Below are positions 1 to 8,241 of a DNA stretch of 64,000 nucleotides, in pieces (the stretch's first letter is position 1; each line of letters starts with the position of its first letter). The notes beneath the pieces were generated by a model that was given only the letters and a program-made list of their open reading frames with translations, was not told the origin of the DNA and searched no databases. The position numbers and the translations under genes are program-made. Origin of the DNA: Myxococcus sp. RHSTA-1-4 (lineage in GTDB: Bacteria > Myxococcota > Myxococcia > Myxococcales > Myxococcaceae); assembly GCF_020037125.1 (NCBI RefSeq), contig NZ_JAIQDG010000031.1, positions 1 through 64,000 on the forward strand, in the 5' to 3' direction.

Positions 1-2
1 GG

Positions 3-239
3 ACGAGCGACTGGACGCGTCGCGGGGACGCCGCCCGTGGCTGGCGGTCGCTCGCGAGGTGGGCGCGGCAGCTCCGGACGCGGGAGCTGTTCGGCGCACT
101 CCATCTCGGCGCGGTGGCGGACGGGCCCCGGGCGCTCGCGGCGCGAGCGGCGCAGGCGCTCTGCGCGCACGCGCCGCTCGCGTGGCGGAGTGCGCCGCTC
201 GAGCATCAAGCCTTCGCCGGAGCCCGCCATGTGAGCTGA
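3..239 (+). CDS. C-terminal part of an unrecognised protein, open at the window edge
   Basis: The reading frame enters from outside the window and ends at TGA 237-239. It reads as a plausible protein of about 78 residues, rich in Ala, Arg and Leu, with almost every third codon position G or C. That codon use supports real coding. I do not recognise a family. It lies 132 bp before the transposase remnant on the same strand, so it could be an accessory gene of the same insertion element. This is inference from position only. Confidence 0.4.
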   Translation, partial: TSDWTRRGDAARGWRSLARWARQLRTRELFGALHLGAVADGPRALAARAAQALCAHAPLAWRSAPLEHQAFAGARHVS

Positions 240-371
240 TGGCCATCACCGCGAAGTTGCTGGGAAATTCCCGCCCACCGCGTTGGGCACGCTCCCGGCG
301 GCGCAAGCGGATGCGAGGGGGGAGCTTCCCGCGAGGACCGCGATGGACGCGGCAGCGGGAAGGAGACCTCG

Positions 372-1418
372 ATGGACGAGCTCGTCCCGAAGGACCACGG
401 TGAAGAGATTGCAATCTTCCGCAGCCAGGTCATCGGCCCGGTGGTTCACCGCCAGCTGACGCGCGGAGAGCTGCGCGACGCGCTGAAGGGGCTGGCGCGG
501 CAGAAGTTCCGTCCGCCCGGAGCCGAGCGCACGCGGCACTTCAGCGTGCCGACGCTGGAGCGCTGGTACTACCGCTTCCGCAAGCACGGCCTCGCCGCGC
601 TGCGGCCCCAGCCGCGCAAGGACGCGGGCCGCGCGAAGGCACTCGACGAGCGGGAGAAGCAGCTCGTCTGCGACGTGCGGCGCGAGCACCCGAGCGCGTC
701 CGCGGAGCTGATTCTCGCGACGCTCGTGCGCCAGGGCCGCGTGCGCGAGGGCGCGGTGAGCGCCGCCACCGTGCGGCGGCTGCTCGCCGAGCGCGGGCTC
801 GACCGCGTCTCGCTGCGCGGCACCCACGAGGGACTCGAGCGCCGGCGCTGGGAGGCCGCGTACCCCGGCGCGCTGTGGCACGGCGACGTCTGCCATGGCC
901 CGGTGCTCACCGGCGGCACGAAGTGGGAGCCGCTGCGCATCCACGCACTGCTCGACGACAGGAGCCGCTACGTCGTCGCGCTCGAGGCGCGCTCCACCGA
1001 GCGCGAGGACGACATGCTCGGCCTGCTCGTGCGTGCCGTGCGCCAGCACGGCGTGCCAGAAGACACCGCTCTTCTCTCGCGCCTGCACACGCGAGTGCGC
1101 ATCGCTCCAGTCTCCCTCGACGACGCCGCCGAGTACCTGCGGCACCGCCTGCGCCTGGCCGGCTGCGACCGCGAGCTGTTCCCTCGTGACGTCGTCGCGC
1201 TTCTCCACGAGGCCAGCGAGGGCGCCCATCGCGAGCTCGACCGCCTCGCCCAGCTGTGCCTGCGCGACGCCGCCTGCCTCAAGCGCAAGCTCGTCGACGG
1301 CGAGCTCGTCCGCAGCGAGCTCGAGCCTACGACATCCCCTGCAACGGAGTCGTCCCCTCGTTCAAGATGGCGAGGTAGCCGCGGTACGCGAAGACGCGGC
1401 CTCGCTTGCGTCCGGTGA
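372..1418 (+). pseudogene. In-frame chimera of an IS481-type transposase and its ExeA-like ATPase partner
   Basis: The start has a good ribosome binding site (GGAAGGAG, 7 nt upstream). Residues 1-160 are helix-turn-helix/integrase N-terminal sequence, and the DDE fold begins with LWHGDVCHG (first catalytic Asp, D172). At about residue 230 (near position 1062), after GVPE, the expected LDNG strand with the second Asp is missing. The sequence switches in frame to the C-terminal third of an AAA ATPase of the ExeA/TniB kind (SRLHTRVRIAPVSLDD, then HRELDRLAQLCLRDA). In complete elements of this type the two proteins come from consecutive genes, so one deletion has joined them. ATPase similarity stops near 1320, where the tail runs antisense through the fic remnant. 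It cannot be an active transposase. Confidence 0.75.
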
Positions 1419-2150
1419 CCTCCTCCACGATGCCCAGACGCTCCAGGTCCGCAAGCGCCGCGTTCACCGTGGGGGCGGTCAGTCCGGTCCGAGCGACGAG
1501 CTGGTTCGACGTGAGGTACGGTTGCGCCTGCAACAGCTCGTGCACACGGAGCGATGAACCGGCGCGCTCGCTCTCGGTCGTGATGCGCTCCCGGTCGCGC
1601 TTGAAGAGCTCGACAATTCTAGTTGCCGCTTCGAACGCCTGGTTCGCTGTCTCCTCGACGCCCTCGAGGAAGAATTCGAGCCAGGCCTCCCATGCGCCCC
1701 GCTCGCGGACCTCCTGGAGCAGCCGGTAGTAATCGGCCCGGCGCGTCTTCAGAGTGGCAACTCCTTGAGCCGCTCGAGCCCGTACATCATCGCGTCGACG
1801 TAGTTGGAGACCTCACGGATGTCGTCGATGGGCTGGCCCTCCTGGGCCTCGGTCTCGAACCGGAGCAGGTCGGAGAGCGTCGACTGCGTCCCCTCAATCT
1901 GCGAGGAGAGCACCGCCTCCTTGCGCACATACATGTAAAGGAACAGCTCCTGGCGCGGCAGGAGCATCGTGATTCCATCGAGGCGGCCCAGCGCCCGCTC
2001 GGCGAGGCTGAGCCGGCCCAGCAGCCCCAGGACGTCGATGGGCGGTGCTGGCGGCAAGGGCGGTGGGACGAACGACCGCACACGCTCCCCGGCGGCGGTG
2101 GTCTCCACGAACCGGCCCATCCTCGAAGGCGCAGATGAGGTGTCAGTCAT
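1327..2150 (-). pseudogene. Fic-family protein gene lacking its catalytic core
   Basis: The N-terminal part (2150 to about 1751) is typical of class II Fic proteins: a leader with PPPLPPAPP, then KEAVLSSQIEGTQST, which carries the inhibitory (S/T)xxxEG helix. The C-terminal part (about 1749 to 1327) starts at KTRRADYYRLLQ and ends in a winged-helix domain (LTSNQLVARTGLTAPTV). Between LKELPL and KTRRADYY an intact gene encodes the Fic core with HPFxDGNGR. Here it is absent and the two parts meet out of frame, giving a stop right after LKELPL. AMPylation activity is therefore impossible. The 3' end abuts the transposase/ATPase chimera, so element insertion and deletion may be linked. The family call is from motif recognition and the deletion is directly visible. 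Confidence 0.8.
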
Positions 2151-2173
2151 GCACCCAGCATTCGAACGAGGAC

Positions 2174-2203
2174 TATTTAAGTCAAATGGCCCTCGATTAA
2201 ATA
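2174..2203. promoter_or_regulatory. AT-rich inverted repeat upstream of the fic remnant
   Basis: TATTTAA at 2174-2180 and its exact reverse complement TTAAATA at 2197-2203 are separated by 16 bp. They sit in an AT-rich stretch (about 2160-2240) unusual for this genome, about 25 bp upstream of the fic start. Centre-to-centre spacing is 23 bp, about two helical turns, which would suit a dimeric regulator. No regulator gene is adjacent. It could equally be promoter sequence. Confidence 0.35.
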
Positions 2204-2212
2204 AGGGTCCCC

Positions 2213-2557
2213 TTAAGGAAAGCAGCCTTTAACAGCCCCATTTCCGTAATGATTCCAACAGGTTCGGCCCTGCCCCTCACTGCTTGGAAAGGCGCTGCGC
2301 CCCATCGACAGGGGTCGGGCCCGCCTCTCCGTGAACAAGCGAGCCGCTCCACACGCGCTGCCCCCAGGGGTGAGTGGCCCAAGGAGATGTGCGGCCCACT
2401 CGAGAGAGTCTTCCTGAGCGGGCACATCGAACCGGACTTCCACGCGTGGGAGCAACTCCGGGTCCTGGGCCTCCGCATCCCGCAGGGCCAGCGGCCCCTG
2501 CACGAAGACGACGCCGACGGCGACCTCGTTGATGAGTCGTTGGTTGAAGCCGGTCAT
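2213..2557 (-). CDS. Small uncharacterised protein, probably truncated
   Basis: The start at 2557 is preceded by AGGGAG at good spacing. The first 65 residues look like real coding (FNQRLINEVAVGVVFVQGP, then PELLPRVEVRFDVP). The last 45 residues are of low quality, rich in Arg, Ser and Gly, as if the frame had run into unrelated DNA. I have a faint impression that the N-terminus resembles the start of a longer exported myxobacterial protein, but cannot name it. The product would be 114 residues without a signal peptide. It may be a decayed gene at the edge of the mobile-element debris. Confidence 0.4.
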   Translation of the reverse strand: MTGFNQRLINEVAVGVVFVQGPLALRDAEAQDPELLPRVEVRFDVPAQEDSLEWAAHLLGPLTPGGSACGAARLFTERRARPLSMGRSAFPSSEGQGRTCWNHYGNGAVKGCFP

Positions 2558-2707
2558 GGCGGGCTCCCTATTCGCTCTGACCGGCGGTGCCGGCGATGCT
2601 TTCGTCGATGGGCGCGCCCTCCGCGGGCGCGGTCGACAGCGGCGACATCGTCGAGCGCTGAGCGTCACGGTGCCGGGGCCCTCGTGCCGCGGCTATGCTC
2701 CGGCTCC

Positions 2708-4063
2708 ATGGCGCACGCACCGTCATCCTCCGCCCCTGGCCGCTGGCTCCGCTGTGTCGGGCTGTGCCTGCTGGCCATCGTCTGCCTCACGGGCTTCAGC
2801 GAGGACTCCGGACCTGACGCCCCGGAGTTCGAGCAGGAGGCAGCGCGGCGTGTCCGGCGCGCCGCCAGCGCGGCCATGGAGCGGGACCTCGCCACGGCGC
2901 GCACCGAACTCGCCTTCGTGCTCGAGCGCCTACCGGAGGACCCGCGGGCCCTCTACGTCCTCGCCTGTGTCGAGCTGGAGGCGGGGCGCCACGACGAGGC
3001 CAGCCGGGCCCTCACCAGGCTGGAGCGGGCCGCGCCCGGAACGCCGGAAGTGGCCATCTTGCGCGACCTCGCCACCGCGCGCGGGCTGCACCCGGAGCTC
3101 GGCTGGCGCCAGCCCTTCCTCCAGGCGTGGCGCAGGCACGGCTCGCCCGACTTCCAGGAGGCGCACCTGCTCCCGCAGGACCTGATGGAGTGGGGCACCT
3201 TCCAGGTCGATGAGGCGCTGTGGCGCCGGGCCGCCTCCTCCGTGGAGGCGCGCCTCGTGCTGCTCCTCCTGGACCTGCCGGAGGCGGGCAGCGAGCGCTG
3301 GCGGTGGCTCGTCCAGCAACTCCCGGGACTGGAGGACCCGGCGCTGTCCGTGATGGTCATCGAGGCGCTGCGCAGCCGCACGCCGCCCGAGCCCCTGCGG
3401 ACCGAGCTGGAGGAGGCCGCGCGCCAGAACCTCGCCCGCTTGGTGAAGGCGCACCCCCGGGACATGCAGCTACGGCTGCTGGCCACCCTCGGGTCCACCT
3501 CGCCCGAGACGCCCTTCACGCCGAAGGAGCTCCTGGCGCTGGAGACGGCGGCGGGCGCCCCCGACTGGCGCCAGCGCTCCTTCCAGCAGGTCTACCAGCA
3601 AGTGCGCACCCGGCTGGAGACGCTGGGGATGAAGAACCCGGGCCCGGCGGCCTTCTCGGCGGCGGTGTGGTACCTGGGTGGGGGCGGTCCGCCCCTGCTG
3701 CGGCAGCGGGCGAAGGCGAGCCGGGAGAAGCTCTCCCACGCCGAGCTCAAGCGGCTGAGTGACCTGGTGGAGCGGGTCGGGGTGTGCCTGTCCGAGCAGT
3801 CCACCCTCCTGGAGCACATGGTGGGCCTCATGTTGATGGGCTCCGCGGCGGAGTGGATGGAGGACACGTTGAAGCTCCAGCACGTGCAGGCGCAGCGGGC
3901 GGCGGCGAGGCGGCTGATGCATGGCTCGCGGCGCGTGAGCTCCGGGAGCTTTCCGCTGCGCTCGCTCATGGACGAGCTGCTGGAGACGGGCGTGCGCGAC
4001 GAGCGGCTCCACCTCTCCGACTACAGCACCGAGCCCCCCGAGGACTGGAGCCCCCTGCCCTGA
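2708..4063 (+). CDS. Exported or membrane-anchored TPR-like protein of unknown function
   Basis: The product is 451 residues. I chose the ATG at 2708 because it is followed by an N-terminal hydrophobic segment (WLRCVGLCLLAIVCLTGF), which works as a signal peptide or anchor. The longer open frame upstream lacks coding character. Residues 45-120 look like tetratricopeptide helices (ALYVLACVELEAGRHDEASR). The rest is mostly helical without a domain I recognise. A TATGCT hexamer at 2694-2699, 8 bp before the ATG, could be a -10 box, implying a very short or absent leader. The next gene converges 40 bp away. Confidence 0.7.
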   Translation: MAHAPSSSAPGRWLRCVGLCLLAIVCLTGFSEDSGPDAPEFEQEAARRVRRAASAAMERDLATARTELAFVLERLPEDPRALYVLACVELEAGRHDEASRALTRLERAAPGTPEVAILRDLATARGLHPELGWRQPFLQAWRRHGSPDFQEAHLLPQDLMEWGTFQVDEALWRRAASSVEARLVLLLLDLPEAGSERWRWLVQQLPGLEDPALSVMVIEALRSRTPPEPLRTELEEAARQNLARLVKAHPRDMQLRLLATLGSTSPETPFTPKELLALETAAGAPDWRQRSFQQVYQQVRTRLETLGMKNPGPAAFSAAVWYLGGGGPPLLRQRAKASREKLSHAELKRLSDLVERVGVCLSEQSTLLEHMVGLMLMGSAAEWMEDTLKLQHVQAQRAAARRLMHGSRRVSSGSFPLRSLMDELLETGVRDERLHLSDYSTEPPEDWSPLP

Positions 4064-4103
4064 GCAGGGCCTCGGCGGGCGGGCGCGGCGCCGCCTTGGA
4101 GGA

Positions 4104-6101
4104 CTACGCAGTCTCGGCCGGCAGGAACAGCTGCAGGCCTATCTGCACGAGCGTGCCGGCGTCCTGGGCGGCCTTGTCCTCGACCCTCACCTTCCACGTG
4201 CCGCTGCACTTCTTCCCGGAGTACCCGGCCAGCCCCGGGGTGTTCGACACGTCGTACAGCATCTCGAGGTTGGCCCGGCGCCCCCCGGCCCGGTTGTGGA
4301 GGACGACCTCCTTCAACCCGCTGGCCTTCGGCGGTACCACGGTGATGACCAGGTCTCCCACCCACGTGTGCTCCAGCTTGACGTACACCGCGAGCTTCTC
4401 CACGGGCGTGGCCACGGAGCACTCCACCGTCCCCTCGACGGTGCCGAGGTCCGGGATGGGCTGGTGCAGCAGGTTGTTGATGGTGACCAGGTGGCTGACC
4501 GCCCCCCGGGCCAGCTTCACCGCCGTCTCCGCGTTCAGCCGGCCGTACCCGTAGAAGTCGCTGTGGCCGTTGGCGTCATACTTCCCGCCCTGCGGGTCGA
4601 TGGGGTCGCACGCCCGGCGGAGGAGGTCCTTCACCTCATTCCAGCGCAGGGCGGTGTTGGCGGACAGGAGCAGGGCCGCGACCCCGGCGGCCCCCGGGCA
4701 CGCGCTCGACGTGCCCCCGAAGGAGTTGGTGAACTTCCCCGCCGGGTCTCCGAACTGGGCGCTGCCCGGGTTGTACCCGAAGTTGCCGAGCCGGTCCGTC
4801 GTCCAGATGCCGCTGGTCAGGGGCGCCGGGTGCTCGAACGGGGCGTAGGCGATGTCGTTGCTCGGGAAGCAGCACCAGACGGCCTTGCCATGGTCGCTGT
4901 ACACGCTGCGCTTCGAGCGGTCATTGCACGCGGCCACGGCGGTGACCTTCTCGTAGCTCGCGTACCCGTCGTTCTCCACCGACTCGTTCCCGTTGCCCGC
5001 GGCGAACAGCACGACGCACCCCTTACCACCGCGGCCGTGGGTGACGGCGTAGTCGATGGCGTCCCGGGTGCTCGCCGGCAGGGCCACGGGCCGCGTGTGC
5101 ACGGGGTCGTTCGGGTCCCACCACCTGCCGTCCGCCGGCCCCCAGCTGCACGAAATCACATCCGCCCCGTTGTCGGCCGCCCACCGGAAGGCCTGGGCCT
5201 CGCGGATGGAGCCGAGGCCGGAGGCCAGGCGAATCGGCATCAGCCTGGCCAGCGGCGCCACCCCGGACGCACCCTCGAGGCCGTTGGCGCACGCGACGCC
5301 AGCGCAGGCGGTGCCGTGGTCGTCGCTGTCCTTCGGCCTCGGGTCGTTCGTCTGCAAGGTGGCGTCCCGCGGGGCGACCATCTTCCCGGCCCCGCTCAAC
5401 TCCGGGTGCTCGAGGTCCACCCCGTCGTCGATGACCGCCACCGTGACGCCCTGCCCACGGGTGATGGCGTGGGCCGCCTCGACGTTCGCATGGGCATGGA
5501 GCTCCACATTGTTCAGGATGGTGGCCTTCAGGTGCCACTGCTGCGGGAAGATGAGCTTGTGGCGCCGCTCCTGGACGAGCTCCGGGTGGCAATACACCAC
5601 GTCGTCGCGGTTGAGCAGCGCGAGGGCGATGTCGAACACCTTCTGGCCCATCCCCTCGGGGGCGGCGGCCAGGAAGGCGTTGGTGGCGAAGTCGAGCTGC
5701 TCCTTGACGGTGAGCCCAGCGTCGCGGATGACCGCCTCGCAATCGTCGGGGTCCACGTCCTCACGGAAGCGGATGTAGATGTTCTCCGTGTACAGCACCG
5801 GCTCATCGGTGCCCGGGTGGACGAGCACGGAGCCGGCGAACTGCACGTCCGGCGACGCCTGCAGGGTCCGCTTCCTGTCGTCCAGGGAGCGGGCGGACAC
5901 GGGCACCCGGTACACCTCGACGCCCGCTTCGGGGAAGCGAGCCACGAGGGTACCGTCCACCACCTCGGCCGCGGTCGGCAGTGGCACCGGGCCGGCCCCG
6001 CGGACCGGCAGGTGACTGCGGGTGCGAACGGCGATGAGGTCAGGGCTTTCGACCAGATCGAAGCCGGGCTCGCTCTTCGTTCCGAATTTGACTTGGGGCA
6101 T
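4104..6101 (-). CDS. Subtilisin-like serine protease with C-terminal P domain
   Basis: The product is 665 residues. The start at 6101 is supported by AGGAGAC 5-11 nt upstream, and upstream in-frame starts lack this. The S8 triad is complete: Asp225 in VAVIDDGVD, His262 in DDHGTACAGVA, Ser465 in GGTSSACPG, with the oxyanion Asn370 in FAAGN. Residues 1-200 form a long N-terminal prodomain-like region containing the segment FATNAFLAA. Residues 535-660 form a proprotein-convertase P/homoB domain (VEKLAVYVKLEHTWVGDL, SGTWKVRVEDKA). No classical signal peptide is visible, so it is either cytoplasmic or secreted by an unusual route. The domain order resembles kexin/furin-like bacterial proteases. 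The substrate is unknown. Confidence 0.9.
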   Translation of the reverse strand: MPQVKFGTKSEPGFDLVESPDLIAVRTRSHLPVRGAGPVPLPTAAEVVDGTLVARFPEAGVEVYRVPVSARSLDDRKRTLQASPDVQFAGSVLVHPGTDEPVLYTENIYIRFREDVDPDDCEAVIRDAGLTVKEQLDFATNAFLAAAPEGMGQKVFDIALALLNRDDVVYCHPELVQERRHKLIFPQQWHLKATILNNVELHAHANVEAAHAITRGQGVTVAVIDDGVDLEHPELSGAGKMVAPRDATLQTNDPRPKDSDDHGTACAGVACANGLEGASGVAPLARLMPIRLASGLGSIREAQAFRWAADNGADVISCSWGPADGRWWDPNDPVHTRPVALPASTRDAIDYAVTHGRGGKGCVVLFAAGNGNESVENDGYASYEKVTAVAACNDRSKRSVYSDHGKAVWCCFPSNDIAYAPFEHPAPLTSGIWTTDRLGNFGYNPGSAQFGDPAGKFTNSFGGTSSACPGAAGVAALLLSANTALRWNEVKDLLRRACDPIDPQGGKYDANGHSDFYGYGRLNAETAVKLARGAVSHLVTINNLLHQPIPDLGTVEGTVECSVATPVEKLAVYVKLEHTWVGDLVITVVPPKASGLKEVVLHNRAGGRRANLEMLYDVSNTPGLAGYSGKKCSGTWKVRVEDKAAQDAGTLVQIGLQLFLPAETA

Positions 6102-6344
6102 CGTCTGTCTCCTGTGGCTCCCCTGGGGTTTGTGCATCCCCGGCGGAGAAGAGGAGGGCCCAGGGTGGGTGCGAGCCCGTGAGGGAGGAGGAGGCTGACG
6201 AGCCGCTGCCTGCTCCACTCGCTCGGCGCCGCTTCAGGTCCGGAGTTGAAGCCGGCCAATACCGGTGGTGCCAGCCTGTACGGCCCCTCGGCTCCAGCCC
6301 GCAACCCTCAACAGGCCCCCCATGTCTCGAGCACCTCACCTTCA

Positions 6345-6513
6345 ACCCGTCGCGGGCCTGCGCCGCCGCATGCAGCGAAGGCCGCAGGCCCAGGGCCACC
6401 AGCGCCATCAGGTTCACCTCGGAGGAGAAGAGCAGCTCGCGGGTGTGCTGCCGCTGGCGGGGCTGCTCGAACAAGCCGTCGAGCCACTCGGGACTCAACG
6501 CCCGCTGCATGAG
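6345..6513 (-). mobile_element. Fragment of an IS4-type transposase
   Basis: On the minus strand this stretch encodes LMQRALSPEWLDGLFEQ followed by HTRELLFSSEVNLMALVA and LRPSLHAAAQA. These match the N-terminal portion of IS4-family transposases common in myxobacteria (the TRELLFSS...L/M... segment). No DDE residues, terminal inverted repeats or remaining gene are present. The surrounding non-coding stretch 6102-6599 otherwise shows no gene. It is an old scrap, not an active element. Confidence 0.55.
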
Positions 6514-6599
6514 TTGAGGCCGGGGGCATGGCCCGGCAGTCGCTCGAGGCGGAAGTCCTCGGAATGGCATGCGCTGAGGGCGAGCGTCACCGACAGGCC

Positions 6600-6998
6600 T
6601 CATCGCAGTGGCCGGCGAGATTTCACCGGAGGGCTTCGGGTCACTCCCCGAGAAGATGTGGGGGCCTCGCGAGTGGAGCGAGACCGCTTGCTGCTTCGCG
6701 GCTTCACCCCAGGCAGGACTTCCGAGTTCGCCTCGAAGAACCTCCTGACAAAGGTCATCGCGTTCATCAGCGAGTCCACAGGCCCGCTCCCGAAGATAGG
6801 CTTGATGCGGGGGCGGGTGTAGCCCTCGATGAGCACGGGGCAGTACCAGATTCGCTCTTTGGGGGAGTGCACCGGTCGGCCCACCACAAGTCTCGAGATG
6901 CGCCGCTCACCCTCAGGCGTGACGTACTCCCAGTGGTCTTCGGCGATGGGGTCATCGATGCAGGCCAGCTTCGGACGCCAGTTCTTGTCATGTGGCAT
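6600..6998 (-). CDS. Uncharacterised small protein downstream of a lipoprotein gene
   Basis: The product is 132 residues with the start at 6998 (MPHDKNWRPK). The core (residues 30-95) contains GERRISRLVVGRPVHSP, ERIWYCPVLIEGYT and FGSGPVDSLMNAMTFV. It reads as one small alpha/beta domain, and the last 35 residues are basic and probably disordered. I do not recognise the family with confidence. The gene starts 11 bp after the stop of the cysteine-rich lipoprotein gene, so the two are probably co-transcribed. In myxobacteria such small soluble/lipoprotein pairs can be immunity/toxin couples, but nothing here shows that. Confidence 0.6.
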   Translation of the reverse strand: MPHDKNWRPKLACIDDPIAEDHWEYVTPEGERRISRLVVGRPVHSPKERIWYCPVLIEGYTRPRIKPIFGSGPVDSLMNAMTFVRRFFEANSEVLPGVKPRSSKRSRSTREAPTSSRGVTRSPPVKSRRPLR

Positions 6999-7009
6999 GG
7001 AGCGAGACC

Positions 7010-7462
7010 TCACGGCTCCCTGGGCGGACCGAAGTAGGCCCGACAGAACACGATGCATGCGGCCTTCCCCGCATGGCACGCACCCCAGCACGCCGCCTTG
7101 ATTCGTTGTTGTCGCCTCGTCCTGTCTGGCAGCGTCCTGCAAAAGTCCTCTACCGCATCACTGCCTGCGCGACAGGCCTGGATGCACGCGTAGGACTTCC
7201 ACGGATCCGCTGTCGTCTCGGACTCACCGGGCTCTGGTTCGGGTAGCGGGTCTGGACAAGCCCCGGGATTCAGCTTGCAGAAATCCGGCTCCCGTCCTTC
7301 GGTCGGAGGTGGCAGTGAAGGGCCTGGAGCCGGAGCTGACTGGTAGAGCGCGTCTCTTCGCGCGCCGGAATCGAGGGCAGAACCGGAGACTGTGGGCGGC
7401 CTCCCCGCGCACCCCATCATGGCGACCACCATGAGCAAGGATGGAGTACGAGGCGCTGGCAT
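7010..7462 (-). CDS. Cysteine-rich lipoprotein
   Basis: The product is 150 residues from the ATG at 7462 (a TTG at 7489 would add nine residues). The signal peptide ends in a lipobox-like AMMGC, predicting a lipid-anchored Cys near residue 18. A Pro-rich linker follows (PAPGPSLPPPTEG, PDPLPEPEPGE). The C-terminal 60 residues hold regularly spaced cysteines (YACIQACRAG, FCRTL, AACWGACHAGKAACIVFC). This looks like a compact disulphide-bonded helical domain. Function is unknown. It is the first gene of a pair with the gene ending at 6600. Confidence 0.6.
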   Translation of the reverse strand: MPAPRTPSLLMVVAMMGCAGRPPTVSGSALDSGARRDALYQSAPAPGPSLPPPTEGREPDFCKLNPGACPDPLPEPEPGESETTADPWKSYACIQACRAGSDAVEDFCRTLPDRTRRQQRIKAACWGACHAGKAACIVFCRAYFGPPREP

Positions 7463-7634
7463 CTGGGGGGACAGTAGAGGCGAGTACAAAACACCGGCAA
7501 TCTGCTCGCGGCAGGAGGTGTCTTGGGAGCGACACAGCTCGGCTGGCGGCGGGTCCTGTCATCGGCCACCTGGGACTGCCCACGGCAAGCGGGCGGGCCT
7601 CATGGGTTGGAACCGAGCGAGAACTCCCCGAAGA

Positions 7635-7659
7635 CCGGGACCGCTGCTCGCGGTCCCGG
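7635..7659 (-). terminator. Hairpin downstream of the small secreted protein gene
   Basis: A perfect 10-bp stem (CCGGGACCGC / GCGGTCCCGG) with a 5-nt loop ends 24 nt past the stop codon of the minus-strand gene ending at 7683. There is no clear T tract, as is usual in very GC-rich genomes. It is probably an intrinsic or assisted terminator. Confidence 0.55.
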
Positions 7660-7682
7660 CCCGACGGAATGGACCGCCGCCG

Positions 7683-8051
7683 TCAGTTGGCGAAGTAGGT
7701 CGTCTGGAAGATGCCCCCGCCCACGCTCTCGTGGTAGATGCTGACGCGGGTGCCCAGGGTGGCGGCCTCGGTCGCCTGCCGGAACAGCTCCAGCCGCTCG
7801 GCCTCGCTATGCTGGTAGCCCGTGTTCGAGGCGCCCGAGCCCAGGTACTGGTAGGTGCCGACGAAAGCACCGGAGCAGCCCTGCCCGGCGTACACCTGCA
7901 CCTGCACGTAGCCCTGGCCATAGAAGACGTTGTTCTGCCGCGTGTACGTCGCCGAGCAGATGTAGCCATTCACCGTCGTTGGCGCGGCGTGGGCGGCGCC
8001 GGTGAAGAGCACCGACATCAGCACTGCGCAAAGGGCGGACACTCGCTTCAT
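7683..8051 (-). CDS. Small secreted protein of unknown function
   Basis: The product is 122 residues with a clear signal peptide (VLMSVLFTGAAHA, cleavage near residue 22) and an ideal ribosome binding site (GAGGAGG). The mature part starts with APTTVNGYICSATYTRQN and is rich in Gly, Tyr, Gln and Thr, with two cysteines that could pair. It is predicted as a small beta-rich exported protein. No family is recognised. It appears monocistronic, with a strong hairpin behind it. Confidence 0.7.
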   Translation of the reverse strand: MKRVSALCAVLMSVLFTGAAHAAPTTVNGYICSATYTRQNNVFYGQGYVQVQVYAGQGCSGAFVGTYQYLGSGASNTGYQHSEAERLELFRQATEAATLGTRVSIYHESVGGGIFQTTYFAN

Positions 8052-8241
8052 TTCTGCCTCCTCGGGACGTTGCCCGGATGCCGTGGGAGCTCATGCCCCT
8101 GCACGGAACAGGGAACGTACCGAGCCCTTCTGACATCCCGGGCGGAGGCAGCCGCCGAAGGCCCTCGCCTCTCTGCCACAGCCTTTGCCGCTCGCCGCGC
8201 TCCGTGTCCGGGCGCGGCGAGCCCACGGGCTCACCGGCCCG

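Noticed and set aside
2249..2707. N-terminal extension of the exported TPR-like protein
   Set aside because: The upstream part of the open frame has no coding character and would bury the signal segment. The ATG at 2708 fits better.
6040..6603. A full gene on the minus strand upstream of the subtilase
   Set aside because: Only the stretch 6345-6513 resembles a protein (IS4 fragment). The remainder is low-complexity and runs into the subtilase leader.
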